This document shows positions 1 to 9,077 of a stretch of 64,000 bases of DNA, piece by piece; the stretch's first letter is position 1, and each line of letters opens with the position of its first letter. The translations under genes were made by a program, and so were the position numbers. Source of the stretch: Morococcus cerebrosus (GTDB lineage Bacteria > Pseudomonadota > Gammaproteobacteria > Burkholderiales > Neisseriaceae); the NCBI RefSeq assembly GCF_022749515.1, contig NZ_CP094242.1:868001-932000 (forward strand). The letters are read 5' to 3'. The notes below the pieces were generated by a model. That model did not search any database and was not told where the DNA came from. It saw only the letters and a program-made list of their open reading frames with translations.

Positions 1-129
1 CCCAAATGGCGCACCGTGCATTCCTACTTCCAGAGATGGACCGAACCACGCGAGAGTGGCATCAGCATCCTTGAGGAAGCATTAAAAAAATCAGGTAGTT
101 GCGGAGCACCGCAAGCAGGGGCGCCATGA
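1..129 (+). CDS. IS5-family transposase OrfA, C-terminal part
   Basis: This is the end of the first transposase frame, matching residues 61-102 of the intact OrfA at 56241-56549. It contains a run of seven A residues near 85-91. That run is a plausible slippery site for frameshifting into the overlapping second frame, which together would give a full-length DDE transposase. Confidence 0.7.
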   Translation, partial: PKWRTVHSYFQRWTEPRESGISILEEALKKSGSCGAPQAGAP

Positions 130-163
130 AGCAACTACTTTCCTGATTATTGATGCGCAGAGT

Positions 164-613
164 GTGAAGAACACGGATACCGCCATGGAAAAAGGCTACG
201 ATGCGGGCAAGAAGGTTAGCGGTATCAAGCGACATATAGCGGTTGACACGCAAGGTTTGCCGCATGCCCTTGCGGTAACGACGGCGGATGTTACGGATAG
301 AAAAGGCTGCCTGGTGGCATTGGAACGTGGGCGGGATAATCTTGGTGCGATACAAAAAATCCTTGCTGACGGTGGTTACACGGGTAAGGCATTTGCTTCG
401 TCGGTACAGGAGTTGATTGGTGCGGAGGTAGAGATTGCCAAACGAAACGAATTGCACCGTTTTGCAGTATTGCCGAAGCGATGGGTAGTAGAGCGCAGCT
501 TTTCCTGGTTGGAAAAGAACAGGCGGCTTTGGAAAAACTGCGAGCGTAAGTTGAGTACCAGTCTGCAAATGGTAGCTTTGGCTTTCTTGGGAGTCCTGCT
601 ACGAAGACTATGA
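164..613 (+). CDS. IS5-family transposase OrfB (DDE domain)
   Basis: The frame encodes the catalytic half of an IS5/IS427-type transposase. The same frame is open upstream of the nominal GTG start and reads LIIDAQSVKNTDTA, which includes the first catalytic Asp. Further on come ILADGGYTG (second Asp) and VVERSFSWLEKNRRL (the Glu of the YREK-like motif). Because the first Asp lies before the GTG, the active protein is probably an OrfA-OrfB frameshift fusion. The copy at 56584-57033 is identical. Confidence 0.8.
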   Translation: MKNTDTAMEKGYDAGKKVSGIKRHIAVDTQGLPHALAVTTADVTDRKGCLVALERGRDNLGAIQKILADGGYTGKAFASSVQELIGAEVEIAKRNELHRFAVLPKRWVVERSFSWLEKNRRLWKNCERKLSTSLQMVALAFLGVLLRRL

Positions 614-621
614 ACACGCTC

Positions 622-1935
622 TTAGCAACTTACCGGCTGGCTGGCTACGTCTTCCCCTTGTTTAGACACCAAAAGCTGGTCGACTTTCAGATTTTCGGTG
701 TCGATGATTTCAAATTTATAGCCCGCGTAAACCAAAAAATCGGTGCGTTTCGGGATTTTGCGCAGGGAATACATCATAAAGCCGGCGATGGTTTCGTAGT
801 TTTCCGAATTGGGAAATTCCTCAATGTCCAACGCGCGCATTACGTCGGCGAGCGGCGTGGCGCCGTCCACCAGCCAGGTATCTTCGGTGCGGCGGATAAT
901 TTGCGGCTCTTCTTCGGTATTGACCAGCTCACCCATGACGATGCTCATCACGTCTTTCAGTGTTACCACGCCGACCACCAGCGCATATTCGTTCACCACC
1001 ACGGCAAAGTCTTCGCCGGAAGTTTTGAAGGTTTCCAAGACATCGTAAAGCGACAGCGTGTCTGGGATGAACAAGGCTTTGCGCAACACGCGCTTGTCGG
1101 TCAGGCGGACGTCTTTTTCTTTTAAAAACAAGGTCAGCAGCGTATGCGACTCGATGTAGCCGATGACGCGTTCCAAATCGCCGTCGCACACCAAGAATTT
1201 GTTGTGCGGTTTTTCCGACATCATTTCCAACACGGTATCGCTGCCGTCGTTTTTATCGAAATAGGCGATGTATTCGCGCGTGCTCATGGTGGAAGTTACC
1301 GTGCGCGCCTGCATGTCGAAAATATTTTCAATCAGGTAGTGTTCCTGCTCTTTCAACACGCCAGCCTGCGCGCCCGCATCGACCACGGCGTAAATGTCTT
1401 CCGAGGTCAGCTGCTCTTGGCGGACGGTGGAAATTTTGAAGAGTTTGAATATCGCGTTCGCCAGTCCGTCAAATGTCCAAACGAAAGGCTTTAGGATAAA
1501 AATCAAAAACATCATCGGCCGCACGATGCGCACCGCCACCGCTTCGGGATGGGTCATCGCTATGCGCTTGGGCATCAGGTCGGCAATCAGGATGAAGCTG
1601 CCCGTGACCAGTGCAAACGTCAGCAGCGACGCGGCCGTACTGCCCCAACTGCCCGCGTTTGCCAACAAACCGCCAAAATAAGGGCGCACCGCCGCTTCGC
1701 CGACGATACCGGCGAGAATGGCGACGGCGTTCAAACCGATTTGGACGACGGTGATGAAGCTGCCCGGCTGCTGCTGCATATTGAGCACATCCAGCGCGCG
1801 AGTGTCGCCGCCGTCTTTTGCCATCACTTGCAATTTGATTTTGCGCGCCGAGGCGAGCGCGAGTTCGGAACAGGAAACAAATGCGCTGATGACAATCAGC
1901 AGGCACAATAATAATAAGGCTTCGAGGATATTCAT
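622..1935 (-). CDS. CNNM/CorC-family membrane protein (DUF21-CBS-CorC_HlyC)
   Basis: Start MNILEALLLL; an upstream TTG at 1956 adds seven residues but has no better ribosome site. The N-terminal ~190 residues carry the hydrophobic DUF21 segments, followed by a CBS pair (about 200-330, including VVNEYALVVGVVTLKDV) and a C-terminal CorC_HlyC domain (about 345-425, including TWLVDGATPLADV and YETIAGFMM). Members are inner-membrane proteins linked to Mg2+/Co2+ homeostasis; the older label hemolysin is not supported as a function. The last codons abut the IS5 element, so the C-terminus may have been altered by insertion. Confidence 0.85.
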   Translation of the reverse strand: MNILEALLLLCLLIVISAFVSCSELALASARKIKLQVMAKDGGDTRALDVLNMQQQPGSFITVVQIGLNAVAILAGIVGEAAVRPYFGGLLANAGSWGSTAASLLTFALVTGSFILIADLMPKRIAMTHPEAVAVRIVRPMMFLIFILKPFVWTFDGLANAIFKLFKISTVRQEQLTSEDIYAVVDAGAQAGVLKEQEHYLIENIFDMQARTVTSTMSTREYIAYFDKNDGSDTVLEMMSEKPHNKFLVCDGDLERVIGYIESHTLLTLFLKEKDVRLTDKRVLRKALFIPDTLSLYDVLETFKTSGEDFAVVVNEYALVVGVVTLKDVMSIVMGELVNTEEEPQIIRRTEDTWLVDGATPLADVMRALDIEEFPNSENYETIAGFMMYSLRKIPKRTDFLVYAGYKFEIIDTENLKVDQLLVSKQGEDVASQPVSC

Positions 1936-2020
1936 GAAAAACGGTGTGTATGGCAAACAGAAGACATTTTAGCATTAAAGGTCGTCTGAAAAATTCAGAC
2001 AACCTTTTTGCCAGTCATAC

Positions 2021-2374
2021 TTACCAATCGCGCGGGGCAACCAGTTCTTCGATGTCCGCATCTTCAAAGCCGTAGCTTTGGGCGATGTATTCCATATCGG
2101 TGGCAATCGTGTCTCTAGCGACAGTCTCGATTTCGCTGTCGTTTTCATCAAACTCTTCAGCCAATTCGTTGAAGCGTTCGGTAGCTGCGTGGGTTAGTTC
2201 GTATAGGGCGTCGAGATTTTCGGGCTGTTCGGTTTCGATTTGGCGGCACAGTTCAACCAGGATGTTTTCTCCTTTTTGCACGAGTTTGTGCGGGAAATAA
2301 TCGTCGTCGTACATATCCTGCAAAAAGGTGTGGTTTGCCAATTCGGTGTTGTTCAGTTGATGACGTGTAGTCAT
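2021..2374 (-). CDS. DUF5713-like acidic hypothetical protein
   Basis: This is a soluble, strongly acidic protein of 117 residues with no signal peptide or membrane segment. The start is set by a good ribosome site (AAGGAAA) just before ATG. The sequence resembles the uncharacterised DUF5713 family: helical, rich in Glu/Asp, ending EELVAPRDW. It lies downstream of the NYN gene on the same strand, but a DUS hairpin separates the two, so they are probably not one transcript. No function can be inferred. Confidence 0.6.
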   Translation of the reverse strand: MTTRHQLNNTELANHTFLQDMYDDDYFPHKLVQKGENILVELCRQIETEQPENLDALYELTHAATERFNELAEEFDENDSEIETVARDTIATDMEYIAQSYGFEDADIEELVAPRDW

Positions 2375-2412
2375 GATTTTCCTTTTCTATTTAGCAGATG
2401 GATTTTAAAAAA

Positions 2413-2473
2413 AGGTCGTCTGAAAGCGCAGCTTCAACGAAGTTAAAACGGTTTTGAGGTTTTCAGACGACCT
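2413..2473 (-). terminator. DUS inverted-repeat terminator
   Basis: AGGTCGTCTGAA at 2413-2424 pairs with its complement at 2462-2473 across a loop of about 37 nt. It lies 3' of the NYN gene. Confidence 0.6.
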
Positions 2474-2520
2474 CTGTGGATTGTGGGCGGCAGATTAGCT
2501 TTTTCCTTCAAACATATGGC

Positions 2521-3693
2521 TTAACTTTTGGCGGTAAAGCGTTTGTTGACGCGCAGGCGTTCGCCGCGGCCGGCTTTTTTGATTTCCAGCCAGTCGGTGT
2601 AGATGGCGTGGATGAGGTGGTTTATGGTTTCAAAGCCGTATTGCTGCGGGTCGGTGCCTTGTGCGGCGAGTTGCTTCGATACGTCGCTCAAACGCGCCCA
2701 GCCTTGTTCGTCGGCGTGGGTATCGACTGCCTGCTGCACGGCGGGGATCACGCGGGTAACGGGCAGTTTGCTGCTTTTGGTGGCGGGTTCGGGTTTTGCG
2801 GGTGTTGGTTGCGCGGTGTCTGCCGCAGGGCTTGGCGCGGTGTTTTCGTTCTTGGCTGGGTTGGGTTGCTTGCCGCGCGTTTTGCGTTTTGGTGCGGCGT
2901 TGGGGTCGTCTGAAACGGTTTCTTCTGCTTGATGGCTTGCCACCGGGTTTTCAGACGACCTCTCTGCCGGCTTGTCGACGGATTTACGGCGGCGGACTTG
3001 GAGTTGGTTGTTGTCGGTGCGGTGTTCGAAGATGTCGAAGGATTTGATGAGGTCGGAGAGTTTGCCGTAGCCGTACAGCCTTGAGTCGAAATCGGGATTG
3101 ATTTTGCTGATGTAGCTGCCGATGGGGCCGAGGTTTGCCCAGCCGAGGTCGTCGGCGTTTTCGCGCACGGCGCGTTTGAGCAGGGACAGCGCATCAGGGG
3201 CGGCGGCTGGGGTGTTTTTGCCGCTGTTCTTCTCTTTTTCTTGGCGTTGTTTTTCGGGACGGAAGATTTCGGTGTAGATGAATTTGTCGCAGGCTTTGCG
3301 GAAGGCTTCGGGCGTTTTCTTTTCGCCGAAACCGTACACGGTCAGCCCGCTTTCGCGCAGGCGGCTTGCCAGTCGGGTAAAGTCGGAATCGCTGGATACG
3401 ATGCAGAAGCCGTCGAAATTGCCGCTGTATAGCAAATCCATCGCGTCGATGACCAGCGCCATATCGGTGGCGTTTTTACCTTTGGTGTAGGCGAATTGTT
3501 GGACGGGGATGATGGCGTGGGGCAGGAGGGCGGCTTTCCATTTGGAAAGGCCGTGGCTCCAGTCGCCGTAGATGCGCTTGACGCTGGCGATGCCGTATTT
3601 GGCAACTTCTTCAAGCAGGCGGTCGATGATGTCGGCGGGGGCGTTGTCGGCGTCGATGAGGACGGCGAGTTTTTTGTTGGCCAATGTGGTCAT
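2521..3693 (-). CDS. NYN (PIN-like) domain protein with LOTUS/OST-HTH domains
   Basis: Residues 8-150 form an NYN/limkain-b1-type PIN-like nuclease fold: AVLIDADNAP with the first acidic residues, then TDMALVIDAMDLLYSG, and SSDSDFTRLASRLRESG. A LOTUS/OST-HTH domain follows at about 165-235 and another at about 320-385, separated by a Pro/Lys-rich low-complexity linker. NYN proteins are predicted RNases, and LOTUS domains bind RNA or RNA-protein complexes, so an RNA-processing role is likely but unproven. The acidic nuclease residues appear intact. The protein is probably cytosolic. Confidence 0.85.
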   Translation of the reverse strand: MTTLANKKLAVLIDADNAPADIIDRLLEEVAKYGIASVKRIYGDWSHGLSKWKAALLPHAIIPVQQFAYTKGKNATDMALVIDAMDLLYSGNFDGFCIVSSDSDFTRLASRLRESGLTVYGFGEKKTPEAFRKACDKFIYTEIFRPEKQRQEKEKNSGKNTPAAAPDALSLLKRAVRENADDLGWANLGPIGSYISKINPDFDSRLYGYGKLSDLIKSFDIFEHRTDNNQLQVRRRKSVDKPAERSSENPVASHQAEETVSDDPNAAPKRKTRGKQPNPAKNENTAPSPAADTAQPTPAKPEPATKSSKLPVTRVIPAVQQAVDTHADEQGWARLSDVSKQLAAQGTDPQQYGFETINHLIHAIYTDWLEIKKAGRGERLRVNKRFTAKS

Positions 3694-3720
3694 GGGGACT
3701 CCGTGGTATTCATGTCAGTC

Positions 3721-3754
3721 GAGGTCGTCTGAAAACCGGTTTTCAGACGACCTC
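3721..3754 (-). terminator. DUS palindrome terminator after mdh
   Basis: A perfect 34-bp palindrome made of two facing DUS (GAGGTCGTCTGAAAACC and its complement) sits 7 bp past the mdh stop codon. Confidence 0.75.
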
Positions 3755-3760
3755 GATCTT

Positions 3761-4747
3761 TTAAAGCATATCTTGTATGGCGGCGCGTTCTTCTTCCAGC
3801 TCCGCCAGTGTTGCGGCGATGCGTTGGCGGCTGAATTCATCCGACAAGTCCAAGCCTTGGACGATGCGGTAGCTGCCTGCGTCGCAAATGACGGGGAAAC
3901 CGAAAATCAAACCTTCGGGGATGCCATAAGAGCCGTCGGAGGGGACGCCCATCGTTATCCATTTGCCGCTGCTGCCGAGCAGCCAGTCGCGCAGGTGGTA
4001 GATGGCGGCATTCGCGGCGGAGGCGGCGGACGACGAACCGCGCGCGGCGATGATGGCGGCACCGCGTCCGGCGATTTTCGGCATGAAGACTTCGGTGTTC
4101 CAATCGGGTTCGGTAATCATGTCTTTGACGGACTCGCCGTTGCTGGTGGCGTAGCGGTAGTCGGCGTACATGGTCGGGCTGTGGTTGCCCCAGACGCACA
4201 TTTGCTCGATGGAAGGAATCGGGCGGTTGATTTTCTCGGCGACTTGGCTGACGGCGCGGTGGTGGTCGAGACGCATCAGGGCGGTGAAGTTTTCCGGCGG
4301 GATGTCGAGCGCGGATTTCATGGCGATGTAGGCGTTGGTGTTGGCAGGGTTGCCGACGACGAGGACTTTGACGTCGCGATGGGCAACTTTGTTCAATGCC
4401 GCGCCTTGTACTTTGAAAATTTCGGCATTGGCGTGCAACAGGTCGGCGCGTTCCATGCCTTGCGTACGCGGGCGCGCACCGATCAAGAGGGCGATGTCGG
4501 CATCTTTGAAGGCGATTTCGGGGTCGTCTGTGGCGAAGATGTCGGCAAGGAGCGGGAAAGCGCAATCCTGCATTTCCATAATCACGCCGCGCAATGCCTG
4601 CTGCGCCTGTGGCAGATCGAGCAGTTGCAGGATAACGGGTTGGTCGCGTCCGAGCATAATGCCGCCGGCGATACGGAACAGGGTCGCATAGGCAATTTGC
4701 CCTGCGGCGCCGGTAACGGCGATTTGGACGGGGGGCTTAAGCGTCAT
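3761..4747 (-). CDS. mdh: malate dehydrogenase
   Basis: This 328-residue protein has the length of proteobacterial NAD-dependent malate dehydrogenases. The Rossmann motif [10 protein letters not shown] is at about 10-19. The substrate loop arginines are in [18 protein letters not shown] contacts in [13 protein letters not shown], the catalytic Asp in LDHHRA and the catalytic His in [11 protein letters not shown]. It interconverts malate and oxaloacetate in the cytosolic TCA cycle. The ribosome site AAGGAAA supports the start. Pathogenic neisseriae are reported to rely on membrane malate:quinone oxidoreductase instead, so presence here fits a commensal lineage. Confidence 0.95.
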   Translation of the reverse strand: MTLKPPVQIAVTGAAGQIAYATLFRIAGGIMLGRDQPVILQLLDLPQAQQALRGVIMEMQDCAFPLLADIFATDDPEIAFKDADIALLIGARPRTQGMERADLLHANAEIFKVQGAALNKVAHRDVKVLVVGNPANTNAYIAMKSALDIPPENFTALMRLDHHRAVSQVAEKINRPIPSIEQMCVWGNHSPTMYADYRYATSNGESVKDMITEPDWNTEVFMPKIAGRGAAIIAARGSSSAASAANAAIYHLRDWLLGSSGKWITMGVPSDGSYGIPEGLIFGFPVICDAGSYRIVQGLDLSDEFSRQRIAATLAELEEERAAIQDML

Positions 4748-4817
4748 ATTTTTCCTTTTGAAGTCGTTGTTTTACTTGGTTTGCGGATTATAACAGCATT
4801 GAGTATTAGAGAATGAA

Positions 4818-4857
4818 AAGGTCGTCTGAAACTGGGAATAGATTTTCAGACGACCTT
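4818..4857. terminator. DUS inverted repeat between mdh and IS1655
   Basis: Facing DUS (AAGGTCGTCTGAAA and its complement) around a 12-nt loop. It lies upstream of mdh and downstream of the IS30 transposase, which reads toward it. Confidence 0.6.
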
Positions 4858-4870
4858 GGATTCGGATTTC

Positions 4871-5918
4871 AAGTGCAACACTAGGGTACCAGTGGTTGGA
4901 ACAGATTTAAGAATAAAACACTTGGCGTTTCGTAGCCAAGTGTTTTTCTCGGCCGGTGGTTCAACTCATCTTGAACCCTGCGTATCTCCCGATCGCTGAT
5001 GTTTCGGAAATCGGTTTGTTTGGGGAAATATTGCCGGATGAGTCCATTGGTGTTCTCATTCAGCCCTTTCTCCCAAGAATGGTAAGGGCGGCAAAAATAG
5101 GTTTTCGCCTTCAAGGCTTTGGCTATTTTGGTGTGTTGGTAGAACTCTTTGCCGTTATCCATGGTGATGGTGTGGACTCTGGCTTTATATGCCTTTAATA
5201 CCCTAATGGCCGCCCGGGCAGTGTCTTCGGCTTTTAAGTTCTTTAATTTGCAGATGATGGTGTAGCGGGTAGTGCGTTCGACCAAGGTCAATAACGCGCT
5301 TTTCTGATTTTTGCCGACGATGGTGTCGGCCTCCCAATCGCCGATGCGGGTTTTCTGGTCGACGATAGCAGGTCGGTTCTCTATGCCGACGCGGTCGGGC
5401 ACTTTGCCTCTGGTCCATGTGCTGCCGTAGCGTTTGCGGTAGGGTTTGCTGCATATTCTGAGGTGTTGCCACAAAGTGCCGCCGTTGCTTTTGTCTTGGC
5501 GAAGGTAGCGGTAAATGGTGCTGTGATGGAGTGTGATCCCGTGGTGTTTATGCAGGTAGGCACATACTTGTTCGGGACTGAGTTTGCGGCGGATAAGGGT
5601 GTCGATGTGTTGAACCAGCTGCGAATCGAGCTTATAGGGTTTTCGCCGGTGCTGTTTGGTCAGCCGGCTTTGCTTCTGTGCTTTTTCGGCGCTGTATTGC
5701 TGTCCTTGGATGCAGTGCCGCTTGATTTCGCGGCTGATGGTGCTTTTGTGGCGGTTGAGCTGTTTGGCGATTTCGGCGATGGTGCAGTGGCGGGACAGGT
5801 ATTGGATATGGTATCGTTCGTCTTGGGTCAGTTGTGTGTAGCTCATGGCAATCTTTCTTGCAGGAAAGGCCGTATGCTACCGCATACTGGCCTTTTTCTG
5901 TTATGGAAAGTTGCACTT
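4871..5918 (-). mobile_element. IS30-family element, IS1655-like
   Basis: The element is bounded by AAGTGCAAC at 4871-4879 and its complement GTTGCACTT at 5910-5918 and contains one IS30 transposase gene. It lies between mdh and the FAD-linked oxidase without breaking either. The target duplication is short and unclear (TTT-type flanks). IS1655 is a common neisserial IS30 member; an exact assignment needs a database match. Confidence 0.85.
4881..5846 (-). CDS. IS30-family transposase
   Basis: 321 residues, normal IS30 length. An N-terminal helix-turn-helix (about 5-50; MSYTQLTQDERYHIQYL and HKSTISREIKRH) is followed by the DDE integrase core: first Asp in GDWEADTIVG, second in TITMDNGKEF, Glu in KGLNENTNGLIRQYFPK. 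The C-terminus ends LNHRPRKTLGYETP, a family hallmark. The frame is uninterrupted, so the element may still be active. Confidence 0.93.
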   Translation of the reverse strand: MSYTQLTQDERYHIQYLSRHCTIAEIAKQLNRHKSTISREIKRHCIQGQQYSAEKAQKQSRLTKQHRRKPYKLDSQLVQHIDTLIRRKLSPEQVCAYLHKHHGITLHHSTIYRYLRQDKSNGGTLWQHLRICSKPYRKRYGSTWTRGKVPDRVGIENRPAIVDQKTRIGDWEADTIVGKNQKSALLTLVERTTRYTIICKLKNLKAEDTARAAIRVLKAYKARVHTITMDNGKEFYQHTKIAKALKAKTYFCRPYHSWEKGLNENTNGLIRQYFPKQTDFRNISDREIRRVQDELNHRPRKTLGYETPSVLFLNLFQPLVP

Positions 5919-5969
5919 CAAATGCGAATCCGCCGACCTTTTCGATTTTGGCAAATACTGAAATATTGC

Positions 5970-7337
5970 TTACGGCAGGAGTTTGCCCGGATTCATGATG
6001 TTGTGCGGATCAAGCTGGGCTTTGATGGCGCGCATCAGGGCGATTTCGGACGGGGTGCGGACGCTGGGGAGCCAGTGTTTCTTGATGGTGCCGATGCCGT
6101 GTTCCGCCGCGATGGTACCGTGGCAGGCGAGGATGTGTTCATAGACGATGCTGTTGACGGCATCTTCGTAGCAGTAAGCATCGTTGCTCAAGACGTCGGG
6201 CAGGAAGGTGTTGTAATGCAGGCTGCCATCGCCCAAATGTCCGAAGCAGACAATTTGTATACCCGGAAAACGGGTTTCTAAGGCGGGGGCGCATTGATGG
6301 ACAAAGGTGGCGACTTGGGCAATTGGGACGGCGATGTCGTGTTTGATGCTGGTGCCGAGCTTGCGCTGGGAGGCAGAAATGTTTTCACGCAGCGTCCACA
6401 GATCGAGGCGCTCTTGTTCGGATTGCGCGATGATGCTGTTTTCTTGGCCGTTTTGATAGAGGAACTCGGCAAGTTTTTCGTCGAGCGCGGCATCGGGAAC
6501 GGAATCGGTCAGTTCGAGCAGGACGTGCCAGTTTGCATCGGTCGGCTGTTTGAGATGACTGAACTCGGAAGACAATGCCAAAGCGTAGCGGCTGATCAGC
6601 TCGAAACTGGTCAGTCGTTCGGCAAAATGCCCTTGTACGGCTGTTAAAAGCTGTACGGCAGATTCGATGTCATCCAAACCTACCCACGCGGTGGCTGTGG
6701 TTTGCGGACGGGCGAAGAGTTTGAGCGTGGCGGCGGTGATAATGCCGAGCGTGCCTTCGCTGCCGATAAAGAGGTGGCGCAGGTCGTAGCCGGTGGTATT
6801 TTTGTGCAGCGGTTGGAGATGGGAAACAAGTTCTCCATTAGGTAGGACGACTTCCAAACCCAATACCAAGTCGCGCATACTGCCGTAGCGTAAAACGTTT
6901 AATCCGCCGGCGTTGCAGGCGATGTTGCCGCCGATTTCGCACGAGCCTTCGCTGGCAAGACTGAGGGGGAACAGTCTGCCTGCTTCGGCTGCCGCTTTTT
7001 GGACGTTTTGCAGGATTACGCCCGCCTCAACGGTGATGCTGTTGTCGGCAAGGTTGATTTCGCGGATGCGGTTGATTTTGGAAAGGTTGAGCAGTACGCC
7101 GCCGGAAGCTACCGCTGCGCCGCACAAACCGGTATTGCCGCCCTGTGGGGTAACGGGGATACGGTGTTCAAAACAAAACCGCATGATTTCTTGTACATTT
7201 TCTATGGAATGCGGTTGCAAGATGATGTCCGGTTCGGAAACAAAGCGGCGGCGCTGGTCGTTTAACAGGGCCGGAGTGGCTTCGAGGATTTCGGCGGGGG
7301 AAAGGAATTCAAGAAAACGGTCGTACAGATTGGGCAT
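5970..7337 (-). CDS. FAD-binding oxidoreductase (FAD-linked oxidase, GlcD/D-lactate dehydrogenase-like)
   Basis: This is a PCMH-type flavoprotein of about 455 residues. The FAD-binding half contains VTPQGGNTGLCGAAV, SLASEGSCEIGGNIACNAGG and FIGSEGTLGIITAATLKL. The C-terminal FAD-oxidase_C half contains CFGHLGDGSLHYN and the metal-binding AAEHGIGTIKKHWL. The family oxidises 2-hydroxyacids (D-lactate, D-2-hydroxyglutarate, glycolate); the exact substrate cannot be told from sequence. The chosen start is ATG (MPNLYDRF); an upstream TTG at 7349 would add four residues. IS1655 lies just past its stop. Confidence 0.85.
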   Translation of the reverse strand: MPNLYDRFLEFLSPAEILEATPALLNDQRRRFVSEPDIILQPHSIENVQEIMRFCFEHRIPVTPQGGNTGLCGAAVASGGVLLNLSKINRIREINLADNSITVEAGVILQNVQKAAAEAGRLFPLSLASEGSCEIGGNIACNAGGLNVLRYGSMRDLVLGLEVVLPNGELVSHLQPLHKNTTGYDLRHLFIGSEGTLGIITAATLKLFARPQTTATAWVGLDDIESAVQLLTAVQGHFAERLTSFELISRYALALSSEFSHLKQPTDANWHVLLELTDSVPDAALDEKLAEFLYQNGQENSIIAQSEQERLDLWTLRENISASQRKLGTSIKHDIAVPIAQVATFVHQCAPALETRFPGIQIVCFGHLGDGSLHYNTFLPDVLSNDAYCYEDAVNSIVYEHILACHGTIAAEHGIGTIKKHWLPSVRTPSEIALMRAIKAQLDPHNIMNPGKLLP

Positions 7338-7425
7338 AACGGGCAGCAAGGATGGTTTATGTGTGTACGGAGGATTATATAGCGGATAAGGGAAGCGAAA
7401 AACGGTAAAGGTCGTCTGAAAAACA

Positions 7426-7458
7426 AAAAAGCAGGATACAATCCGTATCCTGCTTTTT
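7426..7458 (-). terminator. Rho-independent terminator of the Ala-rich lipoprotein gene
   Basis: A 14-bp stem (AAAAAGCAGGATAC with its complement) with a 5-nt loop and T-tracts on both strands lies 15 bp past the lipoprotein stop. Confidence 0.85.
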
Positions 7459-7472
7459 TAACTGTAAAAATA

Positions 7473-7751
7473 TTATTTTGCAGCAGAAGCGGCTTCAGTA
7501 GCGGCAGAGGCAGCTTCGGTAGCGGCAGAAGCAGCTTCAGTAGCAGCAGAAGCGGCTTCGGTAGCAGCGGCTTCGGTAGCAGAAGCAGCGGCTTCGGTAG
7601 CAGAAGCAGCAGCTTCAGTAGCAGCAGAGGCAGCTTCGGTAGCAGCAGATGCAGCTTCAGAAGCGGCAGAAGCAGCAGTGTCAGCAGCTTTGTCGCCACA
7701 AGCAGCCAGAGCCAAAGAGAACAAAGCAGCAGCGATCAGAGATTTTTTCAT
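7473..7751 (-). CDS. Ala/Glu/Thr-rich repeat lipoprotein
   Basis: 92 residues from MKKSLIAAALFSLALAAC; the start is fixed by GAAGG before ATG, and the longer frame upstream is spurious. The lipobox LAAC predicts a lipoprotein with Cys18 acylated. The mature part is almost entirely heptad-like repeats of the type AASAATE, near-perfect at the DNA level, which should form one long helix. Such repeats expand and contract by slippage or recombination, so length may vary between strains. Its role is unknown; by analogy with Lpp-like proteins it could be a periplasmic coiled-coil spacer, but this is speculative. Confidence 0.75.
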   Translation of the reverse strand: MKKSLIAAALFSLALAACGDKAADTAASAASEAASAATEAASAATEAAASATEAAASATEAAATEAASAATEAASAATEAASAATEAASAAK

Positions 7752-8322
7752 TTTGAGACCTTCTTTAAATCGATTTAAATAAAAACGGAACGATTGAAAA
7801 CGGCATAAAGCCGTTCCCTTAGAGTAAAAATTCATTGCTGAATTTCCTGCATTATGCCCCACAGGATGGCTCGGCGCAACGATACAGACGAATTAGTAAT
7901 CTTTTAGTAACTTCTAATCAATCCGGAATGGACGAAAGTTGTGGAAGAAACTAATCCACATAGATTGTTACCTAGGGTACATTTGAAATAAACTGTATAG
8001 TAAAATTTATTGATTTCATGTATTTATAATTAAATAATGCACAATCTGCCTCTATTTCTGATTTGTTTGAATAACCTGCATAAAACCATTATGCATAGAA
8101 ATACAAGTTGTAAAAAAGTTACACAATTATAAAAATTATCAAAATTTACACTTCCGTCTGTCGCAGGTTAAATATTATTTATCTGAATTAACGATTGTTA
8201 ATTTGTGAATATTAGGATAAATCTCCGTACATGACGGCGGTGTGTTAAAATGTTTTGGATTTGTTGGCAGAGGGTTGTCAATAAAGCCTGTTTTGATAAA
8301 CGGTCATGATAAAGGATAAAGA
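7752..8322. other. AT-rich intergenic region between divergent lipoprotein and slyD genes
   Basis: About 570 bp with no supportable ORF. It must hold the promoters of the minus-strand lipoprotein and plus-strand slyD. The section 7970-8240 is markedly AT-rich with many short A/T tracts. I see no RNA gene or clear operator. Confidence 0.5.
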
Positions 8323-8802
8323 ATGGCTATTAAAAAAAATTCCGTGGTTTCGCTTCACTATGAAATGTACGATGCGGATAACCAACTGCTGGACAAAACC
8401 GAAGAACCCATCGCCTATCTGCACGGCGGATATGACGGCATTTTCCCTTTGGTGGAAGAAGCTTTGCACGAGAAAAACGTCGGTGATACCGTTGAAGTCG
8501 CGCTGTCTCCCGATGATGCGTTCGGCGAACAAGATCCCGGCCTGGTGCGTATCGAAGATGTCAGCGTATTCCCGGTTGAAGTGGAAGTCGGCATGATGTT
8601 CGAAGCCGATGATCCTGAAACCGGCGATGTCTTGGTTTATCGCGTAACCGATGTAGCAGACGGCAAAGCCGTAGTAGACGGCAACCATCCGCTTGCCGGC
8701 ATGAAAATCTTGTTCAAAGCGACAGTTGACAGCGTGCGCGATGCGACTGAAGAAGAAATCGTACACGGCCACGTTCACGGTCCGCACGGTCATCATCACT
8801 AA
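8323..8802 (+). CDS. slyD: FKBP-type peptidyl-prolyl cis-trans isomerase SlyD
   Basis: 159 residues. The split FKBP domain has its N-terminal strand at 3-30, then EPIAYLHGGYDGIFPLVEEAL, the insert-in-flap chaperone domain at about 70-120, and the return strand NHPLAGMKILFKATVDSVRDAT. The tail GHVHGPHGHHH is a short His-rich metal site typical of SlyD. It is a cytosolic prolyl isomerase and chaperone, and in other bacteria aids nickel delivery. The tail is shorter than in E. coli and lacks its Cys residues. Confidence 0.92.
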   Translation: MAIKKNSVVSLHYEMYDADNQLLDKTEEPIAYLHGGYDGIFPLVEEALHEKNVGDTVEVALSPDDAFGEQDPGLVRIEDVSVFPVEVEVGMMFEADDPETGDVLVYRVTDVADGKAVVDGNHPLAGMKILFKATVDSVRDATEEEIVHGHVHGPHGHHH

Positions 8803-8822
8803 TTAATCTAATTTGAAACAAT

Positions 8823-8873
8823 AAAAGGTCGTCTGAAAACAGGATTGGGTTTCTGTTTTCAGACGACCTTTTT
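8823..8873 (+). terminator. DUS inverted-repeat terminator after slyD
   Basis: AAAAGGTCGTCTGAAAACAG pairs with its complement across an 11-nt loop, followed by a T run. Confidence 0.8.
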
Positions 8874-9077
8874 ATATCCTGCAAACCCATACCCAAATAT
8901 AGATGAAACATTCCGACAACCATCAAAATTGAGCTGCCCCTATCGCCCAAAAATTTTGGGATAAGTCAAACTAAGCAGGGAAATTCTGGTCTGAACGGTT
9001 GTTTTCTCTGAATTATGGGAAACATTCAATCTTATTTATATTAAGATTCGGTTTATTGTAAACAGGCGAATTGTGTC

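Larger units (their letters stand above)
1..621 (+). mobile_element. IS5-family insertion sequence, 3' part (copy 1)
   Basis: By eye the stretch is identical to 56421-57041, the last 621 bases of the complete copy near the other end of the window. It ends with the terminal repeat ATGAACACGCTC. The element has two overlapping reading frames, as in the IS427 subgroup of IS5. Its left end lies outside the window. Its right end abuts the 3' end of the CNNM/CorC gene, whose stop codon (TTA on the plus strand, 622-624) starts right at the junction. TTA is a plausible 3-bp target duplication, but the left flank is needed to confirm it. Confidence 0.85.

Noticed and set aside
4871..5918. IS1655-like element disrupting mdh or the FAD-linked oxidase
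   Set aside because: Both neighbouring frames are full length and end outside the element.
7752..7862. 37-residue extension of the Ala-rich lipoprotein
   Set aside because: A lipoprotein signal peptide must start the protein; the ribosome site is just before MKKSL.
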